The notes: generated from the letters alone by a model not told the origin. 64,000 nucleotides of DNA from Pseudomonas sp. FEN (GCF_904067045.1 NZ_CAJFDC010000010.1:62001-126000), one strand, 5' to 3'. Shown: positions 34,470 to 44,481, counted from the stretch's first letter. Numbers and translations: made by a program.

Positions 34470-35027
34470 TTACTCGTCGCGGCCTTCCATCATGGTGCGC
34501 TTGAGCATCACATACACCGCGCCCGCGCCGCCATGTTTCGGCTGGCAGGAGGTGAAACCCAGGACCTGGGCGTGCTGGCGCAGCCAGGTGTTGACGTGGC
34601 TCTTGATCATTGGGCGTTTGCCGTCCAGGCGCACGGCCTTGCCGTGGGTGACGCGCACGCAGCGGATCTCGAACCTGGTTGCCTCGGCGAGAAACGCCCA
34701 GAGGGTTTCCCGGGCTTTTTCCACGTTCATGCCGTGCAGGTCGAGGCTGCCCTCGAAGGGGATCTGGCCGATCTTGAGCTTGCGCATCTGGCTTTCCTGG
34801 ACCCCGTCACGGGCCCAGTGCAGCTCGTCTTCCGGACCGACGTCGATGACGAACTGGTCGGACAGCCCGTCTACCGCGGTGTCCTGCACCCGCACCGTGG
34901 CCGCCTGGCGCAGCTTGGCCAGTTGCGCACGGTCGGACTTGGGCTTGCCGGTGTCGGCGCGGTCATGCTTGATCGGCTTGACACCGCGGATCTCGCTTTT
35001 GAACAGGGAAAAGTCGTCGTCTTGCAT
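34470..35027 (-). CDS. Smr-domain protein
   Basis: A 185-aa protein with a C-terminal Smr domain. The LDLHGMNVEKARE motif is near residue 96 and THGKAVRLDGKRPMIKSHV follows. Smr domains act as nucleases on DNA or RNA in other proteins. The start MQDDDFSLFKSE at 35027 follows GGAGG; an earlier in-frame ATG at 35060 is less likely. Confidence 0.88.
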   Translation of the reverse strand: MQDDDFSLFKSEIRGVKPIKHDRADTGKPKSDRAQLAKLRQAATVRVQDTAVDGLSDQFVIDVGPEDELHWARDGVQESQMRKLKIGQIPFEGSLDLHGMNVEKARETLWAFLAEATRFEIRCVRVTHGKAVRLDGKRPMIKSHVNTWLRQHAQVLGFTSCQPKHGGAGAVYVMLKRTMMEGRDE

Positions 35028-35103
35028 GTCAGCCTCCGCAGGGGCGGGCAGTTTACCCAAGTCCCCCGGGTGTCGTCACAGCCGATTGCGCGCAGGCGCT
35101 TGA

Positions 35104-35424
35104 TCAATCGTGCTTTTTCATCAGGTGGGGCGCGATGTTCAGGCCGTGGCCGTGGCGCATCCGGCGTCGGCTGCGGCGCCACAGCCAGACGCCGAACCAG
35201 AGCGTCAGCAGGCCCACGCCCAAGGCCACCGCCGAGCCGACCGGCGTGGCATTCAGATCCCCCAGCGCCGGCGCGTGGCCGAGCAGGCTGGCCGCGCCGG
35301 CCATGATCAACAGCACCCCGAAGGTTGCCAACAGCGCCGCGAAGGCGGCGCTCAAACGCGAGCGCCAGTTGCTCCGGCCCTTGGGGCGCAGTCGGCGAGC
35401 GTCAAAACCATCGGATATCTTCAT
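35104..35424 (-). CDS. Small membrane protein, function unknown
   Basis: A 106-aa protein with two hydrophobic helices (AAFAALLATFGVLLIMAGAA and VALGVGLLTLWFGVWL) and a His/Arg-rich tail. The ATG at 35424 has GAGGAAAT upstream, which favours it over longer starts. No known domain is recognised. Confidence 0.65.
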   Translation of the reverse strand: MKISDGFDARRLRPKGRSNWRSRLSAAFAALLATFGVLLIMAGAASLLGHAPALGDLNATPVGSAVALGVGLLTLWFGVWLWRRSRRRMRHGHGLNIAPHLMKKHD

Positions 35425-35562
35425 TCCGATTTCCTCTATGAGTATCGGGCCTTCGACCGGGAGATGGTCGGCTTGTTCCTGAGGTGTCCGGGAAATCGGA
35501 AAATGAGACGCCATGGACAGGAGTAACGGATGGGCGGTCGTCGGGATCGCCCATCGAAGCCG

Positions 35563-36156
35563 CTAGCCGATCAGGTCTTTGGTCTGGGCAAGGGTGGCGA
35601 AATTGTCCGCCATGATCGCCATTTCCGTGCGCTGGACCTGGGCGGCGCTGATGATTTCACCTTTGTAGGGCAGGTCGCGGGTCGCGCAGGCATCTTCCAC
35701 CAGGGTGCAACGGAACCCCAGGTTCTTCGCCGCGCGCACCGTGGTGCTGACGCTGGAGTGGCTCATGAAGCCGCAGACGATCAGGTCCAGGGAGCCGAGG
35801 TCCTGCAGGTGTTTCTCCAGGCCGGTGCCATGAAAGGCGCTGGGCAACAGCTTGCCGATCAGGGTTTCGTCGCCCTGGGGCTCCAGTCCCGGAATGAACT
35901 CGCCACGCTCGCCCTGGGGGTCGAACAGGCCACCGACGGTGCCCAGGTGGCGGATGTGCACGATGGGGCGTCCGGCTTGGCGGGCGGCGGCGACCAACTG
36001 CTTGATATTGTCGACAGCGGCGCCCATGCCGGACAGGGCCAGCGGACCGCTGAGATATTCTTTCTGCGCGTCGATGATCAACAGGCTGGCATGGTTCAGA
36101 TTGGCCGCTGCATAGCCACGACCGCTGAGTTGAAACATCGTCTTTGGAACAGGCAT
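35563..36156 (-). CDS. Isochorismatase-family hydrolase with Ser at the nucleophile position
   Basis: A 197-aa protein of the isochorismatase-like hydrolase fold. The catalytic Asp (LLIIDAQKEYL) and Lys (LIGKLLPSAF) are present. The usual nucleophile Cys, expected in the segment CGFMSHSSVSTTVRAA, is Ser here. The protein may be a nonhydrolytic member or use another mechanism. AAAGGAG precedes the ATG. Confidence 0.82.
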   Translation of the reverse strand: MPVPKTMFQLSGRGYAAANLNHASLLIIDAQKEYLSGPLALSGMGAAVDNIKQLVAAARQAGRPIVHIRHLGTVGGLFDPQGERGEFIPGLEPQGDETLIGKLLPSAFHGTGLEKHLQDLGSLDLIVCGFMSHSSVSTTVRAAKNLGFRCTLVEDACATRDLPYKGEIISAAQVQRTEMAIMADNFATLAQTKDLIG

Positions 36157-36374
36157 TCGGGGCTCCTTTGAGTGGGGCTTTTACCGCATTGTCCTCCGGC
36201 TGAGCGCTTATGTGAATCGCTACCCGTGCAGGCGGCGTGGTTACTGGCCTGTAGCCGTGTCAAGGATTGTTTGTCGAAGGCGGATACGGTGAACGATGAT
36301 GCCTTTTTGCCTTATTTTCGCCGGGTGCCGGTTTGGCTGTTAGAATCGCCCGTCGTTTTTTCAGGAGCCTTCCC

Positions 36375-37283
36375 GTGATCAATTCCCGCCTGCGCACGCT
36401 GCGCGATCATATTCGTTGGGCTGTCAGCCGTTTTCATGGCGAGGATCTGTTTTTCGGTCATGGCACTGACAATGCCTGGGACGAGGCGCGCCAGTTGGTG
36501 CTGGGGGCCTTGCACCTGCCTTGGGAGATCGCCGACAGCTATCTCGACTGTCGCCTGGAAGACGATGAACTGAGTCATGTGCAGCACCTGCTCAAGCGCC
36601 GCATCGAAGACCGCGTGCCAACCGCCTACCTGCTGGGTGAGGCCTGGTTCTGCGGCTTGTCGTTCATTGTCGACGAGCGGGTGCTGATACCGCGCTCGCC
36701 GATTGGCGAGTTGATCGAAGGGCGTTTCGCGCCTTGGCTGGCGAACGAGCCGGCGCGGATTCTCGACCTGTGTACCGGTTCCGGCTGTATCGGCATCGCC
36801 TGTGCCTATGAGTTCGAGCAGGCGGAAGTGGTGTTGGCCGACCTGTCTTTCCAGGCGCTGGAGGTGGCCAACCAGAACATCGAGCGGCATGGCGTCGACG
36901 AGCGGGTGTTCACGGTCCAGGGCGATGGCTTCGATGGTCTGCCTGGCCAGCGTTTCGACCTGATCGTGTCCAACCCGCCTTATGTGGATGCCGAGGATTT
37001 TGCCGACATGCCGGACGAGTACCAGCATGAGCCCAAGCTGGGCCTGGCGTGCGGCGACGACGGCCTGAACCTGGTGCGGCGGATGCTGGCCGAGGCGGCG
37101 GATCATCTGACCGAGAAGGGCTTGCTGATTGTCGAGGTCGGCAACAGCCAGGTGCACGTCGAGGCGTTGTACCCCGAGGTGGACTTTGCCTGGCTGGACT
37201 TCGAACGTGGTGGGCACGGGGTGTTCATGCTCACGGCCGAGCAATGCCGGACGCATCAGGCGCTGTTTGCCGCGAAGATCTGA
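36375..37283 (+). CDS. prmB: Ribosomal protein L3 N5-glutamine methyltransferase
   Basis: A 302-aa SAM-dependent methyltransferase that modifies a glutamine of protein uL3. It has the SAM motif [15 protein letters not shown] and the catalytic NPPY in [13 protein letters not shown]. The start is GTG 36375 with AGGAG seven bases upstream; this gives the usual PrmB length. Confidence 0.94.
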   Translation: MINSRLRTLRDHIRWAVSRFHGEDLFFGHGTDNAWDEARQLVLGALHLPWEIADSYLDCRLEDDELSHVQHLLKRRIEDRVPTAYLLGEAWFCGLSFIVDERVLIPRSPIGELIEGRFAPWLANEPARILDLCTGSGCIGIACAYEFEQAEVVLADLSFQALEVANQNIERHGVDERVFTVQGDGFDGLPGQRFDLIVSNPPYVDAEDFADMPDEYQHEPKLGLACGDDGLNLVRRMLAEAADHLTEKGLLIVEVGNSQVHVEALYPEVDFAWLDFERGGHGVFMLTAEQCRTHQALFAAKI

Positions 37284-37733
37284 AGAGCGCACCGACCTGT
37301 AGGAGCAGGGTTTTGTGGGGTTCTGGCGATCGCGGACGCTTGCGCGATCCTTGCGAGCAGATTCCGACGAGTGAATCGTTTAAGTCGCCAGGCCCAGCCG
37401 GCAAGGAGGGCCGGAGGCAGACCTTCACTCGATTATCTGCAAAGCCCGCCATGGAGAGGCGTGCAACGGCATTTCCAGATAAATAAATCTCCCTTTTTTC
37501 GCCAATTCCGGTATAGTGCGCGCCGGCCTTTAACCGGGCCGCGTTTAGGTAATGCAATTCCCCGAAGCCAGCTTCGGCTGCTGTCCGCCCTGCGGACTAT
37601 CCTTGACGATTCTTTCATTCAATCGTTTTCGCAAATCCCCGCCGACAAAGCTGCCAGGGTGACTCTCAGAGTCTTACAAGGCATGCGCAGCTTTGGAGCA
37701 TGGGTCTTTGCGGATGCACTTAGAGGCAGACCC
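37284..37733 (+). promoter_or_regulatory. Long structured leader of deaD with promoter
   Basis: No gene is supported here. A -10-like TATAGT at 37512-37517 suggests a transcript start near 37525 and a leader of about 200 bases. Hairpins follow: CCGAAGC/GCTTCGG (37562-37577), GTCCGC/GCGGAC (37583-37597) and GACTC/GAGTC (37661-37673). The last pairing, GGGTCT (37702-37707) with AGACCC (37728-37733), encloses the AGAGG ribosome site just before the ATG. Confidence 0.6.
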
Positions 37734-39407
37734 ATGACCCAGGAAATCGGCGGCTTCGCCGCTTTTAATCTTAATCCGAATATTCTTGCAGCCGTCACCG
37801 CGACTGGCTACGAAGAGCCTTCGGCTATCCAGCAGCAATCGATCCCGATCATCATGGCCGGCCACGACATGATTGGCCAGGCGCAAACCGGTACGGGTAA
37901 AACCGCTGCGTTCGCCCTGCCGATCCTGCATCGTATCGATCCTGCAAAGCGCGAACCGCAAGCCCTGATCCTGGCGCCAACCCGTGAGTTGGCGTTGCAA
38001 GTAGCAACCGCTTTCGAAACCTACGCCAAGCAAATGCCCGGCGTTACCGTTGTGGCCGTTTACGGCGGCGCGCCCATGGGCCCGCAACTGAAAGCAATCC
38101 GTAATGGCGCACAGATTGTGGTCGCCACGCCGGGCCGTCTGTGCGACCACCTGCGTCGCGATGAAAAAGTCCTCGCCACCGTGAACCACCTGGTTCTCGA
38201 TGAAGCGGACGAAATGCTCAAGCTCGGCTTCATGGATGACCTGGAAGTCATCTTCAAGGCCTTGCCGGCAACCCGTCAGACCGTTTTGTTCTCGGCGACC
38301 CTGCCGCAGTCGATCCGCGCCATTGCCGAACGCCACCTGCGCGATCCGCAGCACGTCAAGATCCAGACCAAGACCCAGACCGTTACCGCGATCGAACAGG
38401 CTCACCTGTTGGTTCACGCCGACCAGAAGACCTCGGCTGTGCTGAGCCTGCTGGAAGTCGAGGATTTCGACGCCCTGATCATGTTCGTGCGCACCAAGCA
38501 AGCGACCCTGGACCTGGCCAGTGCCCTGGAAGCCAAAGGCTACAAGGCTGCCGCACTGAACGGCGACATCGCCCAGAACCAGCGTGAGCGCGTGATCGAC
38601 TCCCTCAAGGATGGCCGTCTGGATATCGTTGTGGCGACCGACGTGGCCGCGCGTGGCCTGGACGTTCCGCGCATCACCCACGTGTTCAACGTCGACATGC
38701 CGTACGATCCCGAGTCCTACGTGCACCGTATCGGCCGTACCGGCCGTGCCGGTCGCGAAGGTCGTGCGCTGCTGCTGGTGACTCCGCGTGAGCGCCGCAT
38801 GCTGCAAGTGATCGAGCGTGTCACCGGGCAGAAGGTTGCCGAAGTCCGCCTGCCGGATGCCCAGGCTGTTCTCGATGCACGCATCAAGAAGCTGACCAAC
38901 AGCCTGTCGCCACTGGTGGCCGAGGCTGAATCGACCCATGGTGACCTGTTGGATCGCCTGACCGCCGATATCGGTTGCAGCCCGCGCGCCCTGGCCGCGG
39001 CCCTGCTGTGCAAGGCCACCAATGGCCAGGCGCTGACTCTGGCGGCGATCGAGAAAGAGCGTCCGCTGGTGCCGAACAATGCGCCACGTGGTGATCGTCC
39101 GGAGCGTTCCGGCGACCGTCCTGAGCGTAGTGATCGTGAGCGTCGCGCACCGGTGCCGTTGGCTGAAGGTCGCGCCCGTTGCCGTACCGCGCTGGGTGCG
39201 CGTGACGGTATCGCCGCCAAGAACCTGCTGGGCGCCATCCTCAACGAAGGTGGCCTGGCCCGTGAAGCCATTGGTCGCATCCAGGTACGTGACAGCTTCA
39301 GCCTGGTGGAACTGCCGGAAGATGGTCTGGAGCGTCTGCTGACCAAACTGAAGGACACCCGCGTGGCTGGCAAGCAGCTCAAGCTGCGTCGCTACCGCGA
39401 AGATTGA
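37734..39407 (+). CDS. deaD: DEAD-box RNA helicase DeaD/CsdA
   Basis: A 557-aa helicase of the cold-shock DeaD group. Motifs in order: Q motif (GYEEPSAIQQQSIP), Walker A AQTGTGKTAAF, PTRELALQV, LDEADEM, SAT, ARGLDVPRITHV and HRIGRTGRAGR. The C-terminal part has an Arg-rich linker and the DbpA-type RNA-binding domain. The ATG at 37734 (MTQEIGGFAAFNL) is preferred over a long upstream extension, which falls inside the structured leader. Confidence 0.95.
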   Translation: MTQEIGGFAAFNLNPNILAAVTATGYEEPSAIQQQSIPIIMAGHDMIGQAQTGTGKTAAFALPILHRIDPAKREPQALILAPTRELALQVATAFETYAKQMPGVTVVAVYGGAPMGPQLKAIRNGAQIVVATPGRLCDHLRRDEKVLATVNHLVLDEADEMLKLGFMDDLEVIFKALPATRQTVLFSATLPQSIRAIAERHLRDPQHVKIQTKTQTVTAIEQAHLLVHADQKTSAVLSLLEVEDFDALIMFVRTKQATLDLASALEAKGYKAAALNGDIAQNQRERVIDSLKDGRLDIVVATDVAARGLDVPRITHVFNVDMPYDPESYVHRIGRTGRAGREGRALLLVTPRERRMLQVIERVTGQKVAEVRLPDAQAVLDARIKKLTNSLSPLVAEAESTHGDLLDRLTADIGCSPRALAAALLCKATNGQALTLAAIEKERPLVPNNAPRGDRPERSGDRPERSDRERRAPVPLAEGRARCRTALGARDGIAAKNLLGAILNEGGLAREAIGRIQVRDSFSLVELPEDGLERLLTKLKDTRVAGKQLKLRRYRED

Positions 39408-39432
39408 TCAACCCCCGGGTTGATTGATCGAT

Positions 39433-39466
39433 AAAAAAATCCCCGACTGGTTCGGGGATTTTTTTT
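39433..39466. terminator. Terminator after deaD, able to act both ways
   Basis: A 14-bp stem AAAAAAATCCCCGA/TCGGGGATTTTTTT with a five-base loop. The flanking A and T runs allow termination from both sides; the gene on the other side (ygiD) converges. Confidence 0.9.
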
Positions 39467-39614
39467 GTCTGCTGTAGGCGCGAGCTTGGTCCAGGCGGCG
39501 TTCCGACGATGGGCGTCAACGATAACGCCGGGCACCTGATGCCCTGCGGTGCCTGAGCCATCATCGCGAGCAATCGAGCCTCGACCGGCTGCTCCTGCAG
39601 GGGATTGCTGGTCG

Positions 39615-40382
39615 TCAGTCGAAACGATAGATGTCCATGCCCAGCGCGCCCATGGTGAACCCCTGGTGGGCGATGCTCATCTGGCCGCCGGCACCACGGG
39701 CGAAGTACAGCGGCAGCAAGTGCTCGTCACTGGGGTGGCTGCGCACGGCGTTGGGCGCCTGCTTGCGGTAGTCGTGCAGGGCGGCTTCGTCATTGGCGGC
39801 GAGCTTGTCGACCATCCAGTCGCGAAAGGCCTTGGCCCACGGCTCGATGCTGTTCGGGCCGGCATGCCAGTCCAATTCGCCGAGGTTATGGGTAATGCTG
39901 CCGGAACCGATCAGCAGGATTCCCTGTGCCCGCAGGCCGCTGAGCACATGCCCGACGCGCGTCTGCAGCGCCGGACCCTGGCGGCTCGGCAGCGACACCT
40001 GGACCACCGGGATGTCGGCTTGCGGGTACATCAGCGACAGCGGCACCCAGACACCATGGTCGAGTGGACGTTGGTCGTCGAGCCGGGCCGGCAGGCCGGC
40101 GGCGTTCAGCAGTGCGGCCACCTCGGCGGCGAGCTTCGGCTCGCCGGGGGCCGGGTACTGCACGGCGAACAGCTCCTTCGGAAAACCACCGAAGTCGTGC
40201 CAGGTTTCCGGTTGCGGGTTGCTGCTGACCCGCAGATCCTGGCTTTCCCAATGCGCCGAGACGATGACAATGGCCTTCGGGCGCGGCAGCTCCGCGGCCA
40301 GGCGTGCCAGGGCCGGGCCACTGGCGCCGGGGTCCAGGGCCAGCATGGGCGAACCGTGGGAGATGAACAGGCTGGGGAGCAT
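39615..40382 (-). CDS. ygiD: Extradiol dioxygenase, DODA/YgiD type
   Basis: A 255-aa LigB-like enzyme. It has the metal-site segments FISHGSPML and VSAHWES, DHGVWVPL, and a histidine in GSITHNLGEL. E. coli YgiD is a 4,5-DOPA extradiol dioxygenase; the natural substrate here is unknown. It converges on deaD and is divergent from tpm. Confidence 0.9.
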   Translation of the reverse strand: MLPSLFISHGSPMLALDPGASGPALARLAAELPRPKAIVIVSAHWESQDLRVSSNPQPETWHDFGGFPKELFAVQYPAPGEPKLAAEVAALLNAAGLPARLDDQRPLDHGVWVPLSLMYPQADIPVVQVSLPSRQGPALQTRVGHVLSGLRAQGILLIGSGSITHNLGELDWHAGPNSIEPWAKAFRDWMVDKLAANDEAALHDYRKQAPNAVRSHPSDEHLLPLYFARGAGGQMSIAHQGFTMGALGMDIYRFD

Positions 40383-40491
40383 AATGAAAGTCCTGGCGGC
40401 GAGTTAAGATGAGAGCATCTTCAATCAGATCATTGATCTAAATCTAATATAAGTTTTAGTGCTTTTTGATCGAATTTTTCAAGGTGAGCCT

Positions 40492-41151
40492 ATGCAACCG
40501 GAATTTTGGCACAAGCGTTGGGAACACAATCAGATCGGCTTTCACCTGGAGCAGGTCAACCCCCATCTGCAGCGGTTCTGGCCCGACCTGGCATTGCCGG
40601 TCGGGGCGCGGGTGCTGGTGCCTTTGTGTGGCAAGAGCCTCGATCTGGCATGGCTGGCGGCTCAAGGCCTGCGGGTCCTGGGGGTGGAGTTGTCGGAGAA
40701 GGCCGTGGAGGCTTTCTTTGCCGAGCAGCAGCTCAAGCCGCTGATCCGTCAGCAGGGCGTTTTCATCATCTATGAGGCGGGCCCGCTGGAGCTCTGGTGT
40801 GGGGATTTCTTCGCCTTGACGACCGCGGATGTTGCCGATTGCGTCGGGTTGTATGACCGAGCCGCGCTGATCGCCCTGCCGCCGCCGATGCGCGAGCGTT
40901 ATACGGCGCATTTGAGCGAGATACTGGCGGTCGGTACCCAGGGCCTGTTGATCACCCTCGACTACGAGCAGGCCCAGCTCGACGGACCACCGTTCGCCTT
41001 GCTCGATGGCGAGGTGCGGCGCTTGCTGGAGCCACGCTGGCAGCTTCAGGTGGAGGATGAGCAGGATGTGCTCGGTGAAAGCTGGAAGTTTCTCCAGGCC
41101 GGTGTCACCCGGCTCGCCGAGCGGGTTTACCGGCTGGAGAAGGTTTCGTAG
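40492..41151 (+). CDS. tpm: Thiopurine S-methyltransferase
   Basis: A 219-aa SAM-dependent methyltransferase with the bacterial TPMT features [14 protein letters not shown] at the start, [16 protein letters not shown] (SAM site) and [14 protein letters not shown]. In Pseudomonas the enzyme also methylates selenium and tellurium compounds. The ATG at 40492 gives the normal length. Confidence 0.94.
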   Translation: MQPEFWHKRWEHNQIGFHLEQVNPHLQRFWPDLALPVGARVLVPLCGKSLDLAWLAAQGLRVLGVELSEKAVEAFFAEQQLKPLIRQQGVFIIYEAGPLELWCGDFFALTTADVADCVGLYDRAALIALPPPMRERYTAHLSEILAVGTQGLLITLDYEQAQLDGPPFALLDGEVRRLLEPRWQLQVEDEQDVLGESWKFLQAGVTRLAERVYRLEKVS

Positions 41152-41227
41152 GAAACAGCCAAGCCTGCGATGGTTAGAGCAGGAGACAGGCTGGTGATGA
41201 CTCCGAAAACACCGCGCTGTTGGCTGC

Positions 41228-41301
41228 TGTGGGGGCGGAGCTTGCCCGCGAAGGCGTCTGTGAGGACGCCAAAAGCTTCGCGGGCAAGCTCCGCTCCCAC
41301 A
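41228..41301. repeat. REP pair (inverted), 26-bp arms
   Basis: TGTGGGGGCGGAGCTTGCCC and the inverted GGGCAAGCTCCGCTCCCACA bracket a second inner dyad GGCGTC/GACGCC. It lies between convergent tpm and htpX, with the same core as the REP at 21447. Confidence 0.85.
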
Positions 41302-41316
41302 ACAACAGAGTGGTTA

Positions 41317-42204
41317 TCAGCCGCGCCGACGCAGGGCTTCGATACGCTCTTCCAGCGGCGGGTGGCTCATGAACATCTTCGCCAGGCCTTGTTTCAGGCC
41401 GCCGTTGATGCCGAAGGCGTTCAGGGTGTCCGGCATGTGCACCGGCAGGCCCTGTTCGGAGCGCAGGCGTTGCAGCGCACCGATCATCGCGGCGGTACCG
41501 GCCAGGCTGGCGCCGGCTTCGTCGGCGCGGAATTCACGCTTGCGCGAGAACCACATGACGATGGCGCTGGCCAGGAAACCCAGGACCAGTTCGGCGAAGA
41601 TGGTCGCCACGTAGTAGGCGATGCCCTGGCCTTCTTCGTTCTTGAAGATGACCTTGTCGACGAAGTTGCCGATGATCCGCGCGAAGAACATCACGAAGGT
41701 GTTCACCACGCCCTGGATCAGCGCCAGGGTAACCATGTCACCGTTGGCGACGTGGCCGATCTCGTGGGCCAGCACGGCCTTCACTTCATCCGGCGAGAAC
41801 CGCTCCAGCAGGCCCTGGCTGACCGCGACCAGCGCGTCGTTCTTGTTCCAGCCGGTGGCGAAGGCATTCGCCTCGTAGGCCGGGAAGATACCCACCTCGG
41901 GCATCTTGATCCCGGCTTCGCGGGACAGTTGCTCGACGGTCTGCAGCAGCCACTGTTCATGGCGGGTGCGAGGCTGGGTAATGAGTTGGGTGCCGGTGCT
42001 CATCTTCGCCATCCACTTGGAGATGAACAGCGAGAACAGGGAACCCGCGAAACCAAAGACCGCACAGAAGACCAGCAGCTGATTGAGGTTGAGGTCAACC
42101 CCGTTGGCCGCCATGAACCCGTTGAAGCCGAACAGGCTCAGGGTGATGCTGGCAATCAGCACGACCGCCAGGTTAGTGGCCAAGAACAGCAGGATGCGCA
42201 TCAT
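41317..42204 (-). CDS. htpX: Membrane protease HtpX
   Basis: A 295-aa zinc metalloprotease of the inner membrane that removes misfolded membrane proteins. It has the HEIGH motif ([13 protein letters not shown]), hydrophobic segments at the N-terminus and middle, and the third zinc ligand region [11 protein letters not shown]. The length equals that of E. coli HtpX. Confidence 0.95.
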   Translation of the reverse strand: MMRILLFLATNLAVVLIASITLSLFGFNGFMAANGVDLNLNQLLVFCAVFGFAGSLFSLFISKWMAKMSTGTQLITQPRTRHEQWLLQTVEQLSREAGIKMPEVGIFPAYEANAFATGWNKNDALVAVSQGLLERFSPDEVKAVLAHEIGHVANGDMVTLALIQGVVNTFVMFFARIIGNFVDKVIFKNEEGQGIAYYVATIFAELVLGFLASAIVMWFSRKREFRADEAGASLAGTAAMIGALQRLRSEQGLPVHMPDTLNAFGINGGLKQGLAKMFMSHPPLEERIEALRRRG

Positions 42205-42520
42205 GGTTGAAAGTTTCTCCTCAGCTAAAGATGTAGCGTCATGCGGGGTATATAAGGTGCGCCTCCGACCTATTCAACCGGGTGACTATTTCAAACTGTG
42301 TCCTACAGCTTGATTCTAGACGTTTGCCAGTCATTTCCTAATAGGCCGGATCGCCTCTTGCGGCCTTACGGCCCCGCCGGCCCCTTTGAAACCGCTGTGT
42401 ACGCCCGCGAAGAGGACGTTTCCCTGGTGGGCGAAATGCTGACGCAAAGACATACAAAAAGAAATGCGAGGAAAGCGCCTTCCTGCGACTCGCGGATGAG
42501 TCGCAGGAAGGTGTAGGAAA
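42205..42520. other. Intergenic region between alaA and htpX
   Basis: 316 bases with no supported gene. They contain the htpX upstream region and, at 42478-42511, the terminator of alaA. Confidence 0.5.
42478..42511 (-). terminator. Terminator-like hairpin after alaA
   Basis: A perfect 14-bp stem CCTTCCTGCGACTC/GAGTCGCAGGAAGG with a six-base loop starts nine bases after the alaA stop. The T run after it on the minus strand is short (GCGCTTT). Confidence 0.7.
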
Positions 42521-43732
42521 TTACTGGCGGTAGGTTTTCAGGAACGAGCCGATACGCCCGATGGCCTGTTCCAGATCATCCACCCGGGGCAGGGTGACCA
42601 CGCGGAAGTGATCGGGCCAAGGCCAGTTGAACGCGGTGCCCTGGACCACCAGCAGCTTTTCCGAGAGCAACAGGTCGAGGACGAACTTCTCGTCATTGTG
42701 GATCGGACAGATCTTCGGGTCGATCCGCGGGAAGGCGTAGAGCGCGCCCATGGGTTTCACGCAACTGACTCCGGGAATGTCGTTGAGCAGTTCCCAGGTG
42801 CGGCTGCGCTGCTCCAGCAGGCGACCGGGCGGCAGCACCAGGTCGTTGATGCTCTGGTAGCCGCCGAGGGCGGTCTGGATGGCGTGCTGGGCCGGCACGT
42901 TGGCGCACAGGCGCATATTGGCCAGGATATCGAGGCCTTCGATGTAGCTCTGGGCGTTGTGCTTGGGACCGGAGAGCGCCACCCAGCCGGAGCGGAAGCC
43001 CGCGACCCGATAGGACTTGGACAGGCCGTTGAAGGTCAGGCAGAGCAGGTCTGGTGCCAGCGATGCGGTGCAGATGTGCATGGCATCGTCGTAGAGGATC
43101 TTGTCGTAGATCTCGTCGGAAAAGACCACGAGATTGTGCTGGCGCGCCAGTTCCAGCATGCCCAGCAGGACTTCCCTGGAATACACCGCGCCCGTCGGGT
43201 TGTTCGGGTTGATGATCACCAGGGCCTTGGTATTGGGGGTGATCTTGGCCTTGATGTCGGCCAGGTCCGGCCACCAGTTGGCCTGTTCGTCGCACAGGTA
43301 GTGCACCGGGTTGCCACCGGCCAGGCTCACGGCGGCGGTCCACAGCGGATAGTCCGGTGCCGGGATCAGCACTTCGTCGCCATTGTTGAGCAGGGCTTGC
43401 ATCGACATCACGATCAGTTCGGACACGCCGTTGCCCAGGTAGATGTCCTCGATGCCGATACCTTCGACCTGCTTCTGCTGGTAGTACTGCATGACCGCCT
43501 TGCGGGCGCTGTACAGGCCCTTGGAGTCACTGTAGCCCTGTGCGGTCGGCAGGTTGCGGATCACGTCCAGGAGGATTTCGTCCGGGGCTTCGAAACCGAA
43601 GGGCGCCGGGTTGCCGATGTTCAGCTTGAGGATGCGATGGCCTTCCTCTTCCAGGCGTTTGGCGTGCTTGAGCACCGGGCCGCGAATGTCGTAGCAGACG
43701 TTGGCGAGCTTGTTCGATTTGCTGACCTGCAT
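42521..43732 (-). CDS. alaA: Alanine-type aminotransferase AlaA
   Basis: A 403-aa class I aminotransferase. The PLP Lys lies in FNGLSKSYRVAGFRSGW, with NPNNPTGAVYS and SDEIYDKILYD upstream. The match to AlaA (YfbQ), which makes alanine from glutamate and pyruvate, is close by length and sequence pattern (MQVSKSNKLANVCYDIRGP). The ATG at 43732 has AGGAT upstream. It is divergent from msrB. Confidence 0.92.
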   Translation of the reverse strand: MQVSKSNKLANVCYDIRGPVLKHAKRLEEEGHRILKLNIGNPAPFGFEAPDEILLDVIRNLPTAQGYSDSKGLYSARKAVMQYYQQKQVEGIGIEDIYLGNGVSELIVMSMQALLNNGDEVLIPAPDYPLWTAAVSLAGGNPVHYLCDEQANWWPDLADIKAKITPNTKALVIINPNNPTGAVYSREVLLGMLELARQHNLVVFSDEIYDKILYDDAMHICTASLAPDLLCLTFNGLSKSYRVAGFRSGWVALSGPKHNAQSYIEGLDILANMRLCANVPAQHAIQTALGGYQSINDLVLPPGRLLEQRSRTWELLNDIPGVSCVKPMGALYAFPRIDPKICPIHNDEKFVLDLLLSEKLLVVQGTAFNWPWPDHFRVVTLPRVDDLEQAIGRIGSFLKTYRQ

Positions 43733-43958
43733 GGCGATGTGATCCTGAAGATGGACGATCCAGACGGTCTCGTCGAGGCCGCTGTGGCAGTACTGCGTTT
43801 TCACCTCGTCCCGTGGTCCCCGGCCGCCGCCCTGGAAAATCCGTTTGAATGCGTCGGACGCGGGTGCCAGACTGGCGTTTGACGAGGCGCAATCATACGT
43901 GCCGCCCGATCCGTGGAAAAGAGACAGATCGGGGTTTTTCAGCCGCCGAGGTGTAACG

Positions 43959-44354
43959 ATGGAAAAGTTGCAAAAGACCCTGGAAGAATGGCGCGCCATG
44001 CTCGACCCAGAGCAGTACAACGTGTGCCGGCTCAAAGGCACCGAACGGCCGTTTTCGGGTAAGTACAATGGCACCAGGACCGATGGGGTCTACCATTGCA
44101 TCTGCTGTAACGCGGCGCTGTTCGACTCCCGGGCCAAGTTCGACTCCGGCTGCGGCTGGCCGAGTTTCTACCAGCCCATCGGTGCCAGCGCGATGGTCGA
44201 GATCCGCGATGTCAGCCACGGCATGGTCCGCACCGAAGTGGTCTGCGCCAAATGCAACGCGCACCTGGGGCATGTGTTTCCCGACGGCCCGCCGCCGACC
44301 GGGCTGCGCTACTGCATCAACTCCGTGTGCCTGGACCTGGTTCCGCGTGCCTGA
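43959..44354 (+). CDS. msrB: Peptide methionine-R-sulfoxide reductase
   Basis: A 131-aa repair enzyme for oxidized methionine. It has two zinc CxxC pairs (CICC, CAKC), the segment [14 protein letters not shown], and the catalytic Cys in [11 protein letters not shown]. It precedes gpx and ospR, forming an oxidative-stress block. Confidence 0.95.
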   Translation: MEKLQKTLEEWRAMLDPEQYNVCRLKGTERPFSGKYNGTRTDGVYHCICCNAALFDSRAKFDSGCGWPSFYQPIGASAMVEIRDVSHGMVRTEVVCAKCNAHLGHVFPDGPPPTGLRYCINSVCLDLVPRA

Positions 44355-44372
44355 CCCCGGTTTCGGAGAACC

Positions 44373-44406
44373 CTTGTAGGAGCGTCGACCGGCTGCTCCT
44401 ACAGGT
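44373..44406. repeat. Short inverted repeat, REP-like
   Basis: CTTGTAGGAGC and GCTCCTACAGG flank the palindrome GTCGACC. It lies between msrB and gpx. Confidence 0.6.
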
Positions 44407-44470
44407 ACGGGGGATGGGCGTGCTGTCATGGGTTATGAAAGATCATCAGTCCTGGTTATTAAATTGTGTG

Positions 44471-44481
44471 CAATTCAATTG
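44471..44481. promoter_or_regulatory. OhrR-type operator upstream of gpx-ospR
   Basis: CAATTCAATTG is a palindrome matching the core of the OhrR-family site (CAATT-N-AATTG). It lies 38 bases before the gpx ATG, next to a related AAATTGTGTGCAATT. The regulator encoded just downstream is of this family. Confidence 0.68.

Noticed and set aside
37371..37733. N-terminal extension of DeaD by 121 residues
   Set aside because: The extension overlies the promoter and hairpins of the leader and lacks conserved sequence; the family start MTQEIGGF has its own ribosome site.
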